The notes beneath the pieces are model-generated. The model worked only from the letters and a program-made list of their open reading frames with translations. It was not told the origin of the DNA and did no database searches. This document shows positions 1 through 8,119 of a stretch of 11,735 bases of DNA, piece after piece. The first letter of the stretch is position 1. Each line of letters starts with the position of its first letter. The position numbers and the translations under genes are program-made. The stretch is from an uncultured Bacteroidales bacterium (GTDB lineage Bacteria; Bacteroidota; Bacteroidia; Bacteroidales; WCHB1-69), in assembly GCA_900321845.1 (NCBI GenBank), contig ONXT01000032.1, forward strand, positions 1-11,735, in the 5' to 3' direction.

Positions 1-285
1 CGGCAGGTATTTCTCGAAAGTGCGCTCCTTGCCGATGGTGAGGATGAGTTGCACAAACGACTCGAAGATGTCGTGAGAGGTACCTTGTTTGGCCTCCGCC
101 CAAAGCAGCGACTTGAGGTCATCGTTCTCCAAATCCTCGAACAGCGACTGCTGTGTGTTTTCAACAATGTGCTTGGCAATGACGAAATCGATGTTGCCGA
201 GTTGGGTGTATTTGTAACTGTTGAAGAAATCCTCGCGGATACGGCTTTTGAGAGGTTCTTCTTTGAGTTTGGATAGGGAAATCAT
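1..285 (-). CDS. N-terminal fragment of a probable type IIG (Eco57I-like) restriction-modification enzyme, cut by window edge
   Basis: The 95 visible codons run from an ATG at 285 to the window edge with no stop. They begin MISLSKLKEEPLKSRIREDF and contain LLWAEAKQGTSHDIFESFVQ (60-79) followed by LILTIGKERTFEKYLP. This segment resembles, from memory, the N-terminus of large Bacteroidota adenine methyltransferase/endonuclease fusions that cut and methylate DNA with one polypeptide. D33 and the E64-x-K66 pair in WAEAK could be part of a PD-(D/E)xK nuclease core; that is inference. No methyltransferase motif is visible, because it would lie beyond the edge. The start is well fixed: an in-frame TAA lies 9 bases upstream of the ATG. 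It sits 9 bp behind the peptidase gene, in the same frame, so it is probably co-transcribed and perhaps translationally coupled. Alternative: an unrelated large DNA-processing protein of unknown function. Confidence 0.55.
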   Translation of the reverse strand, partial: MISLSKLKEEPLKSRIREDFFNSYKYTQLGNIDFVIAKHIVENTQQSLFEDLENDDLKSLLWAEAKQGTSHDIFESFVQLILTIGKERTFEKYLP

Positions 286-294
286 ACGCTGTTA

Positions 295-2484
295 CTACAA
301 ATTCTCCAAAATGAAGTTCGTCAACTTGGTGTACAGTTGGTAGCGGGTGTTGCCGCCATAAATGGAGTGGTTTTTGTTGGGATAGAAGAACTGCTCGTAT
401 TGTTTTTCGGCCTTGTTGAGTTGCGTTACGAGGTCCATGGAGTTTTGGAAGTGTACGTTGTCGTCGGCGGTGCCGTGGATGAGCAGGTAGTTGCCTTGTA
501 GTTTGTTGGCGAAGAAGCAGGGCGAGTTGTCGTCGTAGCCACTCGGGTTGTCCTGCGGTTTTTGCAGGAAGCGTTCGGTGTAGATGTTGTCGTAGTAGCG
601 CCAGTTGGTGACGGGGGCTACGGAGATGGCCATCTTGAAGGTACCTTCGCCTTTGAACATGGAGAGGGCGGAGAGGTAGCCGCCGAAGCTCCATCCCCAG
701 ATGCCAATGCGATCTTTTTCAACGTAGGGGAGGGTTTTCAGGTAGTTGGCAGTTGCGATTTGGTCGATGGCCTCGTATTTTCCCATCTGTTTGTAAATCA
801 CCTTCTTGAAGTTGTCGCCGCGCCCAGCCGTGCCGCGTCCGTCGGTGCAGACCACGATGTAGCCTTTTTGTGCCAACATCTGATACCAAGCGAAATCGAA
901 TGGACTGTCGTAGGCGTTGCTAACCTGTTGTGAACCAGGACCTCCGTAAACATACATCAGCACGGGATATTTCTTGTTCGCATTGAAATCGGCGGGTTTG
1001 ATCATCCAGCCGTTGAGCGTCACGCCCTCGCTGGTGGTGAAGGAGAAGAGGTCTTTCTTGGCGAAACCGTATTGGGCGACGCGCTCTTTGAATGAGGCGT
1101 TGTCTTCAATGGTGTACAATTTCTTGCCATTGGCATTATGCAATGTGTAAACCGGTGGCATATTGGCATTGGAGTAGTTGTTGCAGTAAAAATGGGCGTT
1201 GCTGTTGAAAGTCGGGTCGTTCCAGCCGGTGCCATCGGTCAGCATTCTCTTCTTCTTCCCATCGAAATTGATGCTGTACAAATCCTGGTTCAGCGTGTGG
1301 GATTCATTGGAAACGTAGAAGATGGTTTTCTTCGGGAAATCAATGGCGCAAATGTGTTTCACTTCAAATTCGCCGGCGGTAAGTTGAACGGGTTGCTGGC
1401 CGAATTCGGCTTTGTAGATGTGGTTGAAACCATCGCGTTCGGAGGTGAAAATCACGGTTTTATTATCTTCCAGAAAATAGTAGTCGTCGGTGATTTCCAA
1501 CCACCACTTGTTCTCGTCGGATAGCACGATCTCCTTCGTGTTGGCTTGCGTATTGCAGCGATAGAAATCCAGTTTGTTTTGCAGACGGTTGAGTTTCAAT
1601 ACGATGAGGTCAGTGGAATTGGGCAGCCAGTAGATGCGCGGGAAGTAGCAGTCATCGTTTTCGAAGTTGATTTTCTGTGTTTTATTGTTTTTCAAGTCAT
1701 AGAAAAAAACGTCAACGAGAGAGTTGTCTTCGCCGGCTTTGGGATACTTGTAGGTATATTCTTCGGGATATAGGTCTCCCCAAATGGTCATCGAGTATTG
1801 TTTCACGTTGCTTTCGTCGAAGCGGAGGAAGGCGATTTTGCTGCCGTCGGGGGCCCATTCGAAATACTTGGGCTGGCTCAGTTCCTCTTCGTAAACCCAG
1901 TCGGCGATGCCGTTGCGGATGGCGTTTTCCTTACCGTCGAAGGTGATTTGTGTCTCCTTCTGCGTGGCGAGATCAATGTAGAAGAGGTTGTAGTCGCGGA
2001 CGAAAGCGACCTTGCTGCCGTCCTTGGAAAATTCGGCGAAACTGATTTTACCCTTCGCGGTGTCGGCCACGGGAATTATCTTATGTGATTGTAAATCACA
2101 CACATAGAAATCGGCTAACGAGGAACGGCGGTAGATGTACTCCTGATTGAAGGCGAAGAGTATTTTGGTACACGACTCGTCGAAGGAGTAATCATCGATA
2201 TCCATCAGGTCGAGTGTTCCGTTGGAATAGGCTTTCAGGTCGGCGGAGGTGATGATCTTCTCGATCTCCTTGCCGGTTTCAAAGCTGTATTTGCAGATGT
2301 CCACCTTGCTATAGACGGAGTAGTAGTCGCTGTTGGGCATGGAAGCGAAGCCGGGAACGCGGTTCGGATAGAAGGCGTACCGTTTCCAGATGTCGGCTAC
2401 GGTGATTTCCTTCTGGGCGAAAGAGTTGTAGATGGTGCCGCAGGTGGCGACGACAAGGGCGATGGCGATGATGATTCTTTTCAT
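295..2484 (-). CDS. Dipeptidyl-peptidase IV (S9B family prolyl oligopeptidase), exported
   Basis: A 729-residue serine peptidase expected to release X-Pro (and X-Ala) dipeptides from peptide N-termini, feeding the peptide-based nutrition common in Bacteroidales. Residues 1-24 are a signal peptide (basic MKR, hydrophobic core, likely cut near SFA-Q), so it should act in the periplasm or at the surface. The middle is an eight-bladed-propeller-type region (about 50-480), with the DPP IV double-Glu motif DWVYEEE (E199-E201) that binds the substrate N-terminus. The C-terminal alpha/beta hydrolase carries the triad: S599 in GWSFGGY, D674 in HGTADDN, H706 in NKNHS; N676 matches the substrate-binding Asn of DPP IV. 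Length is normal for the family. An upstream in-frame ATG (31 codons earlier) would run into topA and would hide the signal peptide, so I chose MKRIII. It lies 26 bp behind topA and 9 bp ahead of the restriction gene. All catalytic residues are present. Confidence 0.93.
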   Translation of the reverse strand: MKRIIIAIALVVATCGTIYNSFAQKEITVADIWKRYAFYPNRVPGFASMPNSDYYSVYSKVDICKYSFETGKEIEKIITSADLKAYSNGTLDLMDIDDYSFDESCTKILFAFNQEYIYRRSSLADFYVCDLQSHKIIPVADTAKGKISFAEFSKDGSKVAFVRDYNLFYIDLATQKETQITFDGKENAIRNGIADWVYEEELSQPKYFEWAPDGSKIAFLRFDESNVKQYSMTIWGDLYPEEYTYKYPKAGEDNSLVDVFFYDLKNNKTQKINFENDDCYFPRIYWLPNSTDLIVLKLNRLQNKLDFYRCNTQANTKEIVLSDENKWWLEITDDYYFLEDNKTVIFTSERDGFNHIYKAEFGQQPVQLTAGEFEVKHICAIDFPKKTIFYVSNESHTLNQDLYSINFDGKKKRMLTDGTGWNDPTFNSNAHFYCNNYSNANMPPVYTLHNANGKKLYTIEDNASFKERVAQYGFAKKDLFSFTTSEGVTLNGWMIKPADFNANKKYPVLMYVYGGPGSQQVSNAYDSPFDFAWYQMLAQKGYIVVCTDGRGTAGRGDNFKKVIYKQMGKYEAIDQIATANYLKTLPYVEKDRIGIWGWSFGGYLSALSMFKGEGTFKMAISVAPVTNWRYYDNIYTERFLQKPQDNPSGYDDNSPCFFANKLQGNYLLIHGTADDNVHFQNSMDLVTQLNKAEKQYEQFFYPNKNHSIYGGNTRYQLYTKLTNFILENL

Positions 2485-2510
2485 TGTTGTGATTTTTTGG
2501 CTTCTATGCG

Positions 2511-5000
2511 TTATTTCTTTTTTCTGAAGGTCTTCTTTTTGGCGGTGGGTGCGGTGTTGGCGATGATGTCGAGGCATTCGGCGAGGGAGAGGTTCTCGGC
2601 GACGGTGCCCTTGGGGATCTTGAAGTTGTCTTCGCCGTTGGTGATGTATGCGCCGTAGCGGCCGTTCATCACCTTGATGTTCTCGTTTTCAGGGTAGCTG
2701 CACAGCACGTTCTTGGTCTTGGAGTTCTTGATGAGCTCGATGGCCTCTTCCAAAGTCAGGTTGACAATCATCGTGCCCTTTTCGAGGGTGTAATTATGGT
2801 CGTCGTATTTGAGGTAGGGGCCGAAGCGACCGACAGCGGCGGTGATTTCCTTGCCTTCCCATTCGCCGAGGCTTCGTGGGGCGCGTTCCACGTCCGTTTT
2901 GCGTTTCAGTTCAATCAGTTCGATGCAGCGTTCGCAGCTGATTTCAGTCGGTTCTTCCGTTTTGGGGATGGATACGAAGCTGTTGTCGAACTTGATGTAA
3001 GGGCCGAAACGGCCGATGCCGATGGTGATGTCCTTGCCTTCGTATTGACCGGCTACGCGGGGCAGCTTGAACAGGTCGAGGGCCTCTTCCAAGGTGATGT
3101 TTTCGATGGACTGGTGCGGTTTGAGGCGGGCGTAACGGGGTTTCTGGTCCTCGTAATTCTCGCCGATTTGCGCCATCGGACCGTATTTGCCCAACTTGAC
3201 ATAGACGTTCTGGTTGTTTTTGTCCTGACCGAGCAGGCGTTCGCCGCTGGCCTTGGTGGAGTGGGCGAGTGCGTCTTCAATGGATTCGTGGAAGCGGGTG
3301 TAGAATGCCCGTAACATCTTCTGCCATTGTAGCTTGCCCTCGGCGATTTCGTCGAATTCGCTTTCCACGCTGGCGGTGAATTTGTAATCCATGATATCCT
3401 TGAAATTCTCTTGCAGATATTCGTTCACCACGATGCCGATGTCGGTCGGGAAGATTTTGTTCTTTTCAAATCCGTACTTCTCTTTCTTGATCTCCTCTTT
3501 GATGGCGGATTTTTTAAGCACGAGTTGGCAGAATTCCCTTTCGCCGCCGGGGCGGGATTCGTTGACCACGTAACCGCGTTTGAGGATGGTGGAGATGGTG
3601 GGGGCATAGGTGGAGGGGCGGCCGATGCCAAGCTCTTCGAGGTTTTTCACGAGGCTGGCTTCGGTGTAGCGCGCCGGAGGTTGGGCGAATTTCTGGACGG
3701 CCTTGATCTCGTTGGCGGTCAGGCTGTTGCCGACGGCCACGGGCGGGAGCCATCCCTTAATTTCCTCGTCTTCTTCATCGTGGGATTCGGTATAAACTTT
3801 CAGAAACCCTTGAAACAGAATGATTTCACCATTGGCGATGAATTTCTCGCTTCTGTCGGGGACGGGGATTTCGATGGTGGTTTTTTCGGTTTTCGCATCG
3901 CTCATCTGGGAGGCGAGGGTGCGTTTCCAAATCAGTTCGTAGAGGCGTTTGGCGAAGGTGTCGCCCGGAATGGTGTGGTTGGCCATGGAGGTTGGGCGGA
4001 TGGCTTCGTGTGCTTCTTGTGCGCCGACGGTCTTGGTGACGTACTTGCGGGTTTTGGCGTACTCTTCGCCGTATGACTTCACGATTTCATCGTGGGCGGC
4101 GGCGAGGGCGAAGTCGGAGAGGTTGACGGAGTCGGTACGCATGTAGGTGATGTAACCGGCTTCGTAGAGTTGTTGCGCCACCACCATGGTTTTGCTGACG
4201 GAGAAACCCAATTTGCGGGAGGCTTCCTGTTGCAGGGTGGAGGTGGTGAAGGGCGGAGCGGGGGACTTTTTGCCCGGAGTTTTTTCAACCGCACTGACTG
4301 CGAACGACTTGTTGATGCAGTCGGTGAGAAATTGGCGGGCATCCTCCTTGGAGTTGAATCGGGCGTTGAGCTCGGCGTCGAAGACTGACTTTTCTTGGTT
4401 GTCGGCTTGGAACTGCCCCACTACGCGGTAAACGGAGGAGGTTTTGAACTGGTTGATTTTGCGTTCGCGCTCCACAATGAGTTTGACGGCGACAGACTGC
4501 ACGCGGCCGGCGGAGAGTTGGGGTTTCACCTTGCGCCAGAGGACGGGCGATAGCTCGAAGCCCACGAGGCGGTCGAGGATGCGGCGCGCCTGCTGTGCAT
4601 CCACCAAGTCCACGTCGAGTTTGCGGGGATTGGACAGCGCGTTGTCGATGGCCGTCTTGGTGATTTCGTGGAAAACAATGCGCTTGGTCTTGTCTTCCGG
4701 AATGTCGGCGGCTTCCATCAGGTGCCAGGAAATGGCCTCTCCCTCGCGGTCGTCATCGGTTGCGAGCCAGACTATCTCGGAATCGTTCACCATTTTCTTG
4801 ATGTCGGAAATCAGTTTTTTCTTATCGGGAAGGATTTCGTACTGCGGAAGGAAATTCTTGCTGACGTCAATGCCGAGGTCTTTCTGCGGCAAATCGCGTA
4901 CATGACCCTTGCTGGAGATCACCGTATAGTCTTTAGTTATAAACTTTTGAATGGTTTTAGCTTTAGCCGGGGATTCAACGATGATTAGATTTTTGCTCAT
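2511..5000 (-). CDS. topA: DNA topoisomerase I (type IA)
   Basis: An 829-residue type IA topoisomerase that relaxes negative supercoils by cutting one strand and passing the other. The N-terminal TOPRIM domain has E9 in LIIVESPAKAKTI and the acidic triad D82, D84, E86 in TDDDREGEA for Mg2+. The active-site tyrosine is Y286 in GYITYMRTDS, with R288 beside it; the strand-passage gate region includes PQLSAGRVQSVAVKLI (160-175). The C-terminus lacks the Cys4 zinc fingers of E. coli TopA. It has instead four repeats of the 'GRFGPYIK..., LTLEEAIELI' type (the topoisomerase C-terminal repeat), ending in a lysine-rich tail (AKKKTFRKKK). This is normal for Bacteroidota. An earlier ATG 13 codons upstream overlaps the -7 box, so MSKNLIIVE is the start. 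It is the first gene of a probable topA-peptidase-restriction operon. Confidence 0.97.
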   Translation of the reverse strand: MSKNLIIVESPAKAKTIQKFITKDYTVISSKGHVRDLPQKDLGIDVSKNFLPQYEILPDKKKLISDIKKMVNDSEIVWLATDDDREGEAISWHLMEAADIPEDKTKRIVFHEITKTAIDNALSNPRKLDVDLVDAQQARRILDRLVGFELSPVLWRKVKPQLSAGRVQSVAVKLIVERERKINQFKTSSVYRVVGQFQADNQEKSVFDAELNARFNSKEDARQFLTDCINKSFAVSAVEKTPGKKSPAPPFTTSTLQQEASRKLGFSVSKTMVVAQQLYEAGYITYMRTDSVNLSDFALAAAHDEIVKSYGEEYAKTRKYVTKTVGAQEAHEAIRPTSMANHTIPGDTFAKRLYELIWKRTLASQMSDAKTEKTTIEIPVPDRSEKFIANGEIILFQGFLKVYTESHDEEDEEIKGWLPPVAVGNSLTANEIKAVQKFAQPPARYTEASLVKNLEELGIGRPSTYAPTISTILKRGYVVNESRPGGEREFCQLVLKKSAIKEEIKKEKYGFEKNKIFPTDIGIVVNEYLQENFKDIMDYKFTASVESEFDEIAEGKLQWQKMLRAFYTRFHESIEDALAHSTKASGERLLGQDKNNQNVYVKLGKYGPMAQIGENYEDQKPRYARLKPHQSIENITLEEALDLFKLPRVAGQYEGKDITIGIGRFGPYIKFDNSFVSIPKTEEPTEISCERCIELIELKRKTDVERAPRSLGEWEGKEITAAVGRFGPYLKYDDHNYTLEKGTMIVNLTLEEAIELIKNSKTKNVLCSYPENENIKVMNGRYGAYITNGEDNFKIPKGTVAENLSLAECLDIIANTAPTAKKKTFRKKK

Positions 5001-5036
5001 ACAATATTTAATATATATTTTCAAAATTTGGGGCGG

Positions 5037-5044
5037 CAAAAGTA
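5037..5044 (-). promoter_or_regulatory. Candidate -7 box of the topA promoter
   Basis: Read on the minus strand this is TACTTTTG, matching the Bacteroidota TAnnTTTG -7 consensus, 36 bases before the topA start codon at 5000. No convincing -33 element is visible at the usual distance. The leader that would result is AT-rich and has no Shine-Dalgarno motif, as usual for this phylum. Confidence 0.55.
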
Positions 5045-5050
5045 AACAAA

Positions 5051-5060
5051 TTTGGCCAAA
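5051..5060. promoter_or_regulatory. Perfect palindrome TTTGGCCAAA upstream of the topA -7 box
   Basis: A 10-base perfect palindrome lies 6 bases upstream of the topA -7 box, inside the stretch a sigma factor would span. Its position suits an operator that blocks or tunes topA transcription, but no regulator is known and a 10-mer palindrome can occur by chance. The same 5001-5186 gap otherwise holds only the promoter and a weak hairpin after the MATE gene; I see no small ORF or RNA gene there. Confidence 0.25.
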
Positions 5061-5150
5061 CCGAACGGAGTCCCCCCGATTTTTTTTCTTGAATGCTCTT
5101 CAGTGCATAGGCCGAGTGCCGCAATCAAAACATTCATAATGGATTACAAC

Positions 5151-5174
5151 GGGAATGGAATTTTCCCCCATCCC
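5151..5174 (-). terminator. Weak, bulged hairpin just after the MATE stop codon
   Basis: The stretch starts GGGAATGG and ends CCATCCC on the plus strand, with AATT at its centre, so on the minus strand it can fold into an imperfect stem beginning 13 bases after the MATE stop. There is no U-tract after it, so it is a poor intrinsic terminator. It may instead protect the 3' end, or be chance. Confidence 0.25.
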
Positions 5175-5186
5175 TTGCTCACCGCA

Positions 5187-6518
5187 TCAAATCTGCTTCT
5201 TCCAGTTCGCCTTTTTCAGGTAAATGGAAGCGGCGATTCCCATCAGCAAGCCATAGACGATTTCGGCGCACCAAATCACTTCAATCGGCATTTCAAACAC
5301 CTTGGTGACAAGCATCACGTACCCTACATAAATCACCAACACACCCATTTCCAGCACGAAAGCCACCAGCGTGTTGCCGGTACCCGACACTGTGGAAAAG
5401 AGCCCCATTCCCACACACATGACAAGTGTGCTTAGGCAGATGACGCGCAACGAAGGCACGGAAAGCACCGCCAAGTGCGCATCGTCGGTGTAAAGCCCCG
5501 CCAACTGCTCGGGAAACAGCAGGCAGACCGTGACAAGCACGGCGGCGAAAGCGAGGGAGATGCCGATAATCCGTTTCAGCAGCGTGCCCAGCTCGGCTTC
5601 ATTCCCTTCACCTATGATTCTGCTGGTCAGCGTGTTGGCCACTACGCCAAAGGCAAAGGCCGGCACGCTGATTAGTAGATATACGCTTCGCACAATGCTG
5701 GAAATCGCAACCGGCTGCTCGCCCATACGCTCAATCATCATAAAGAACAGAAACCATATTCCGAAGGAAATCAAGTTCTGTCCCATCGAGGGCAGCGAGA
5801 GGCCTACAATGTTTTTGACGAGTGGAAAATTGAATTTTTTAACAGGAAAAATGCCGTATTCTCGGGTAGGAATATTCACGAAAGTGTAAATAATGAAGAG
5901 AATGAGGGCGGAGCATTCGGCCATTACGGAGGCGATGGCGGCACCGCTGATACCCAGATGCGGAAAGCCGAAATTCCCGAAAATCAGACAATAGTCGAAA
6001 AATATGTTAATCGCCGCCATCAGCAAAGTCGTATAGGTTATTACTTTCGTGTTGGAAAGTCCGACGTAAAGTGAGCGGAAGAGGAAGTTGAAGCAGACGA
6101 ATACGATGCCGTAGTGGCGGAATTTCATGTACTCTTCCGCCGCCGCCCGAATGTTGGGAGAGGTGATGATGTGGTTCAGCAGAACGTCTGTCAGAAAGTG
6201 CATCAGCAGAAAAAGCGTGATGGCAAGGCAGAGAACCACCACCAGCCCGTGTTTGAAAACCGTGCCAATTTGTGTTAAATTCCCCTCTCCGAAACGCCTT
6301 GCGACGATGATTTGGATACCGACGGCAAAGCCCCAGGCCAACGTGGAAAAAACGTAATAATAGAGCCCCGCCATCATCGCCGCGCCCAACTCGATGTTGC
6401 CCAAATGCCCCAAAAAAGCCGTATCGACGAAAGTAATCAGCGTCTGCGCCAAATTCCCGATCATGATCGGGACCGCCAAATAGATGATGTTTTTGGTGTT
6501 ATAAGAGGAACTGAGCAT
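5187..6518 (-). CDS. MATE-family multidrug/toxic-compound exporter
   Basis: A 443-residue integral membrane protein with about twelve hydrophobic segments arranged as two similar halves, the length and layout of MATE efflux proteins, which export cationic or organic compounds in exchange for Na+ or H+. The first half has the characteristic VDTAFLGHLG (31-40), followed by WGFAVGIQIIVARRFGEGN; the second half repeats the pattern in FGVVANTLTSRIIGEGN. The substrate cannot be read from the sequence; a DinF-like or NorM-like role is equally possible. The start MLSSSYNTKN was chosen because an earlier ATG 15 codons upstream lies outside the -7 box at 6535-6542 and so would not be on that transcript. 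The gene diverges from sufB and is separated from topA by 186 bp, so it is probably a single-gene transcript. Confidence 0.92.
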   Translation of the reverse strand: MLSSSYNTKNIIYLAVPIMIGNLAQTLITFVDTAFLGHLGNIELGAAMMAGLYYYVFSTLAWGFAVGIQIIVARRFGEGNLTQIGTVFKHGLVVVLCLAITLFLLMHFLTDVLLNHIITSPNIRAAAEEYMKFRHYGIVFVCFNFLFRSLYVGLSNTKVITYTTLLMAAINIFFDYCLIFGNFGFPHLGISGAAIASVMAECSALILFIIYTFVNIPTREYGIFPVKKFNFPLVKNIVGLSLPSMGQNLISFGIWFLFFMMIERMGEQPVAISSIVRSVYLLISVPAFAFGVVANTLTSRIIGEGNEAELGTLLKRIIGISLAFAAVLVTVCLLFPEQLAGLYTDDAHLAVLSVPSLRVICLSTLVMCVGMGLFSTVSGTGNTLVAFVLEMGVLVIYVGYVMLVTKVFEMPIEVIWCAEIVYGLLMGIAASIYLKKANWKKQI

Positions 6519-6534
6519 ACTTGAAAATCGGCTG

Positions 6535-6542
6535 CAAAAATA
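6535..6542 (-). promoter_or_regulatory. Candidate -7 box of the MATE gene promoter
   Basis: On the minus strand this reads TATTTTTG (TAnnTTTG type), 16 bases before the MATE start codon at 6518, giving a very short leader. The -33 position would fall within the heptad repeat array at 6554-6588; no clear TTTG is seen there. Confidence 0.5.
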
Positions 6543-6553
6543 CAACTTTAACT

Positions 6554-6588
6554 TCACACTCATCCTTTACACTTCATCCTTCATCCTT
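6554..6588. repeat. Five-unit degenerate heptanucleotide array between divergent promoters
   Basis: Reading in sevens gives TCACACT, CATCCTT, TACACTT, CATCCTT, CATCCTT. Three units are identical (starting 6561, 6575, 6582) and the other two resemble each other, so the spacing is exactly in phase. The array lies between the two divergent -7 boxes and covers the expected -33 region of both. Whether it binds a protein, varies in copy number, or is a decayed simple repeat cannot be told here. Confidence 0.6.
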
Positions 6589-6598
6589 AAAATTTTCG

Positions 6599-6606
6599 TA
6601 TCTTTG
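6599..6606 (+). promoter_or_regulatory. Candidate -7 box of the sufB promoter
   Basis: TATCTTTG matches the TAnnTTTG -7 consensus and lies 24 bases before the sufB start at 6631. The -33 position would fall in the heptad array. No iron- or redox-regulator operator is recognisable. Confidence 0.55.
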
Positions 6607-6630
6607 CCGCCCGAATTTTGAACCAAGAAA

Positions 6631-8073
6631 ATGGAAGAAGATATTATCAAAAGCATTAGTAATGAGGAATACAAACACGGTTTCGAGTCCCAAATCGAAA
6701 ACGAAGAGTTCCCGCGCGGATTGAACGAGGAGATCATCCGGATGATTTCCGAACGCAAGGAGGAACCTGAGTGGCTGTTGGAATTCCGCCTCAAGGCCTT
6801 CCGCAAGTGGCAGACCATGACGGAACCCGATTGGGCGCATCTCCATTACAAAAAACCGAATTATCAGGACATCATCTACCTCTCAATTCCAAAAAAGAAG
6901 GAGTATTCTGAGGTGGTCAAAACGTTTGACAAACTCGGTATTTCCCTGGACGAAGACAAGGACAAATTCAGCTCCGTGACAAAAAATGAGGAGACAATGG
7001 TGGCGGTGGATGCCGTCATCGATTCCGTTTCCGTAAAGACCATGTATTCAAAGATGCTTGAGGAGCAAGGGATTCTGTTCTGTTCTTTCGGTGAGGCCGT
7101 GAAGAAATATCCCGATTTGGTGAAAAAATACTTGGGGTCGGTGGTGCCCGCCGGCGACAACTTCTTCGCCGCCCTCAACTCCGCCGTCTTCAGCGAAGGC
7201 TCCTTCTGCTACATCCCCAAGGGCGTCCGCTGTCCGATTGACCTCTCCACCTATTTCCGCATCAATGCCAAGAATTCCGGGCAGTTTGAGCGCACGCTCA
7301 TCGTGGCCGACGAAGGCGCGTATGTGAGCTACCTTGAAGGCTGTACTGCTCCGCAACGCGATGAAAATCAGCTACATGCCGCCATCGTGGAAATCATCGC
7401 CATGCAGGATGCCGAGGTGAAGTACTCCACCGTCCAGAACTGGTTTCCCGGCGACAAAGACGGCAAGGGGGGCATCTACAACTTCGTGACCAAGCGTGGA
7501 CTTTGCAAGGGCGCACGCTCCAAAATCTCATGGACGCAAGTGGAAACCGGTTCCGCCGTCACTTGGAAATACCCGGGCTGCGTATTGTTGGGCGATGACT
7601 CCGTCGGCGAGTTCTACTCCGTTGCCGTCACCAACAATTACCAGCAGGCCGACACCGGCACCAAGATGATTCACATCGGCAAAAACACCCGCAGTCTCAT
7701 CGTCAGCAAAGGCATCTCCGCCGGACGAAGCCAGAACAGCTACCGCGGACTGGTGCGCATCGGCAAGAACGCCACCCACTCGCGCAACTTCTCACAGTGC
7801 GACTCCCTGCTGATGGGCGATAAATGCGGCGCACACACCTGGCCCTACGCCGATTGCCACAACAACAGCTCCATCCTTGAACACGAGGCCTCTACCGGCA
7901 AAATCTCTGAAGACCAACTCTTCTACTGCCAACAGCGCGGCATCAGTATGGAAAAAGCCGTCAGCCTCATCGTGAACGGCTATGCCAAAGGAGTTCTGGA
8001 GAAACTTCCCCTCGAATTTGCCGCTGAAGCGCAGGAACTTCTGAGCATCACCCTCAAAAACAGCATCGGTTAA
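6631..8073 (+). CDS. sufB: Fe-S cluster assembly scaffold protein SufB
   Basis: A 480-residue SufB, the scaffold subunit of the cytosolic SufBCD complex on which sulfur from SufS and iron are assembled into Fe-S clusters. The N-terminal part has the family's YKHGF...GLNEEIIRMIS...EPEWLLEFRLKAF pattern. The core has ISAGRSQNSYRGLVRI, and the C-terminal part has DKCGAHTWPYADCHNNSS then LEHEASTGKISEDQLFYCQQ and QRGISMEKAVSLIVNGY, all SufB signatures. C399 in the CGAHT segment corresponds by motif to the essential Cys near the C-terminus of SufB, where clusters form. Length is typical. The start is the first ATG after the -7 box. Unusually, the next gene is not sufC: a 46-bp gap leads to a nucleoid-associated protein gene, and the gene upstream is divergent, so sufC, sufD and sufS must lie elsewhere if present. 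Confidence 0.96.
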   Translation: MEEDIIKSISNEEYKHGFESQIENEEFPRGLNEEIIRMISERKEEPEWLLEFRLKAFRKWQTMTEPDWAHLHYKKPNYQDIIYLSIPKKKEYSEVVKTFDKLGISLDEDKDKFSSVTKNEETMVAVDAVIDSVSVKTMYSKMLEEQGILFCSFGEAVKKYPDLVKKYLGSVVPAGDNFFAALNSAVFSEGSFCYIPKGVRCPIDLSTYFRINAKNSGQFERTLIVADEGAYVSYLEGCTAPQRDENQLHAAIVEIIAMQDAEVKYSTVQNWFPGDKDGKGGIYNFVTKRGLCKGARSKISWTQVETGSAVTWKYPGCVLLGDDSVGEFYSVAVTNNYQQADTGTKMIHIGKNTRSLIVSKGISAGRSQNSYRGLVRIGKNATHSRNFSQCDSLLMGDKCGAHTWPYADCHNNSSILEHEASTGKISEDQLFYCQQRGISMEKAVSLIVNGYAKGVLEKLPLEFAAEAQELLSITLKNSIG

Positions 8074-8119
8074 TTTGCTGAAATCCATTAATATTCATCA
8101 ACCTTCAATCCTTCAAAAA

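Noticed and set aside
161..694. 177-codon open frame on the minus strand overlapping the peptidase and restriction genes
   Set aside because: It is Arg/Gln/Leu-rich in another frame of two convincing genes on the same strand.
2430..2484. Lipoprotein signal (Cys15) in the dipeptidyl peptidase
   Set aside because: The residues before the Cys are V-A-T, and Thr directly before the Cys does not fit a lipobox; a conventional cleavage site near residue 23-24 fits better.
3411..4076. 221-codon open frame on the plus strand, antisense to topA (also 2796-3314)
   Set aside because: The translations are low-complexity Gly/Val/Phe/Ala-rich shadows of topA codon bias, with no domain and no promoter; topA on the other strand is unambiguous.
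5061..5090. GC-rich stretch followed by a run of eight T on the plus strand
   Set aside because: It resembles an intrinsic terminator for the plus strand, but no plus-strand gene ends here and the stem is poor.
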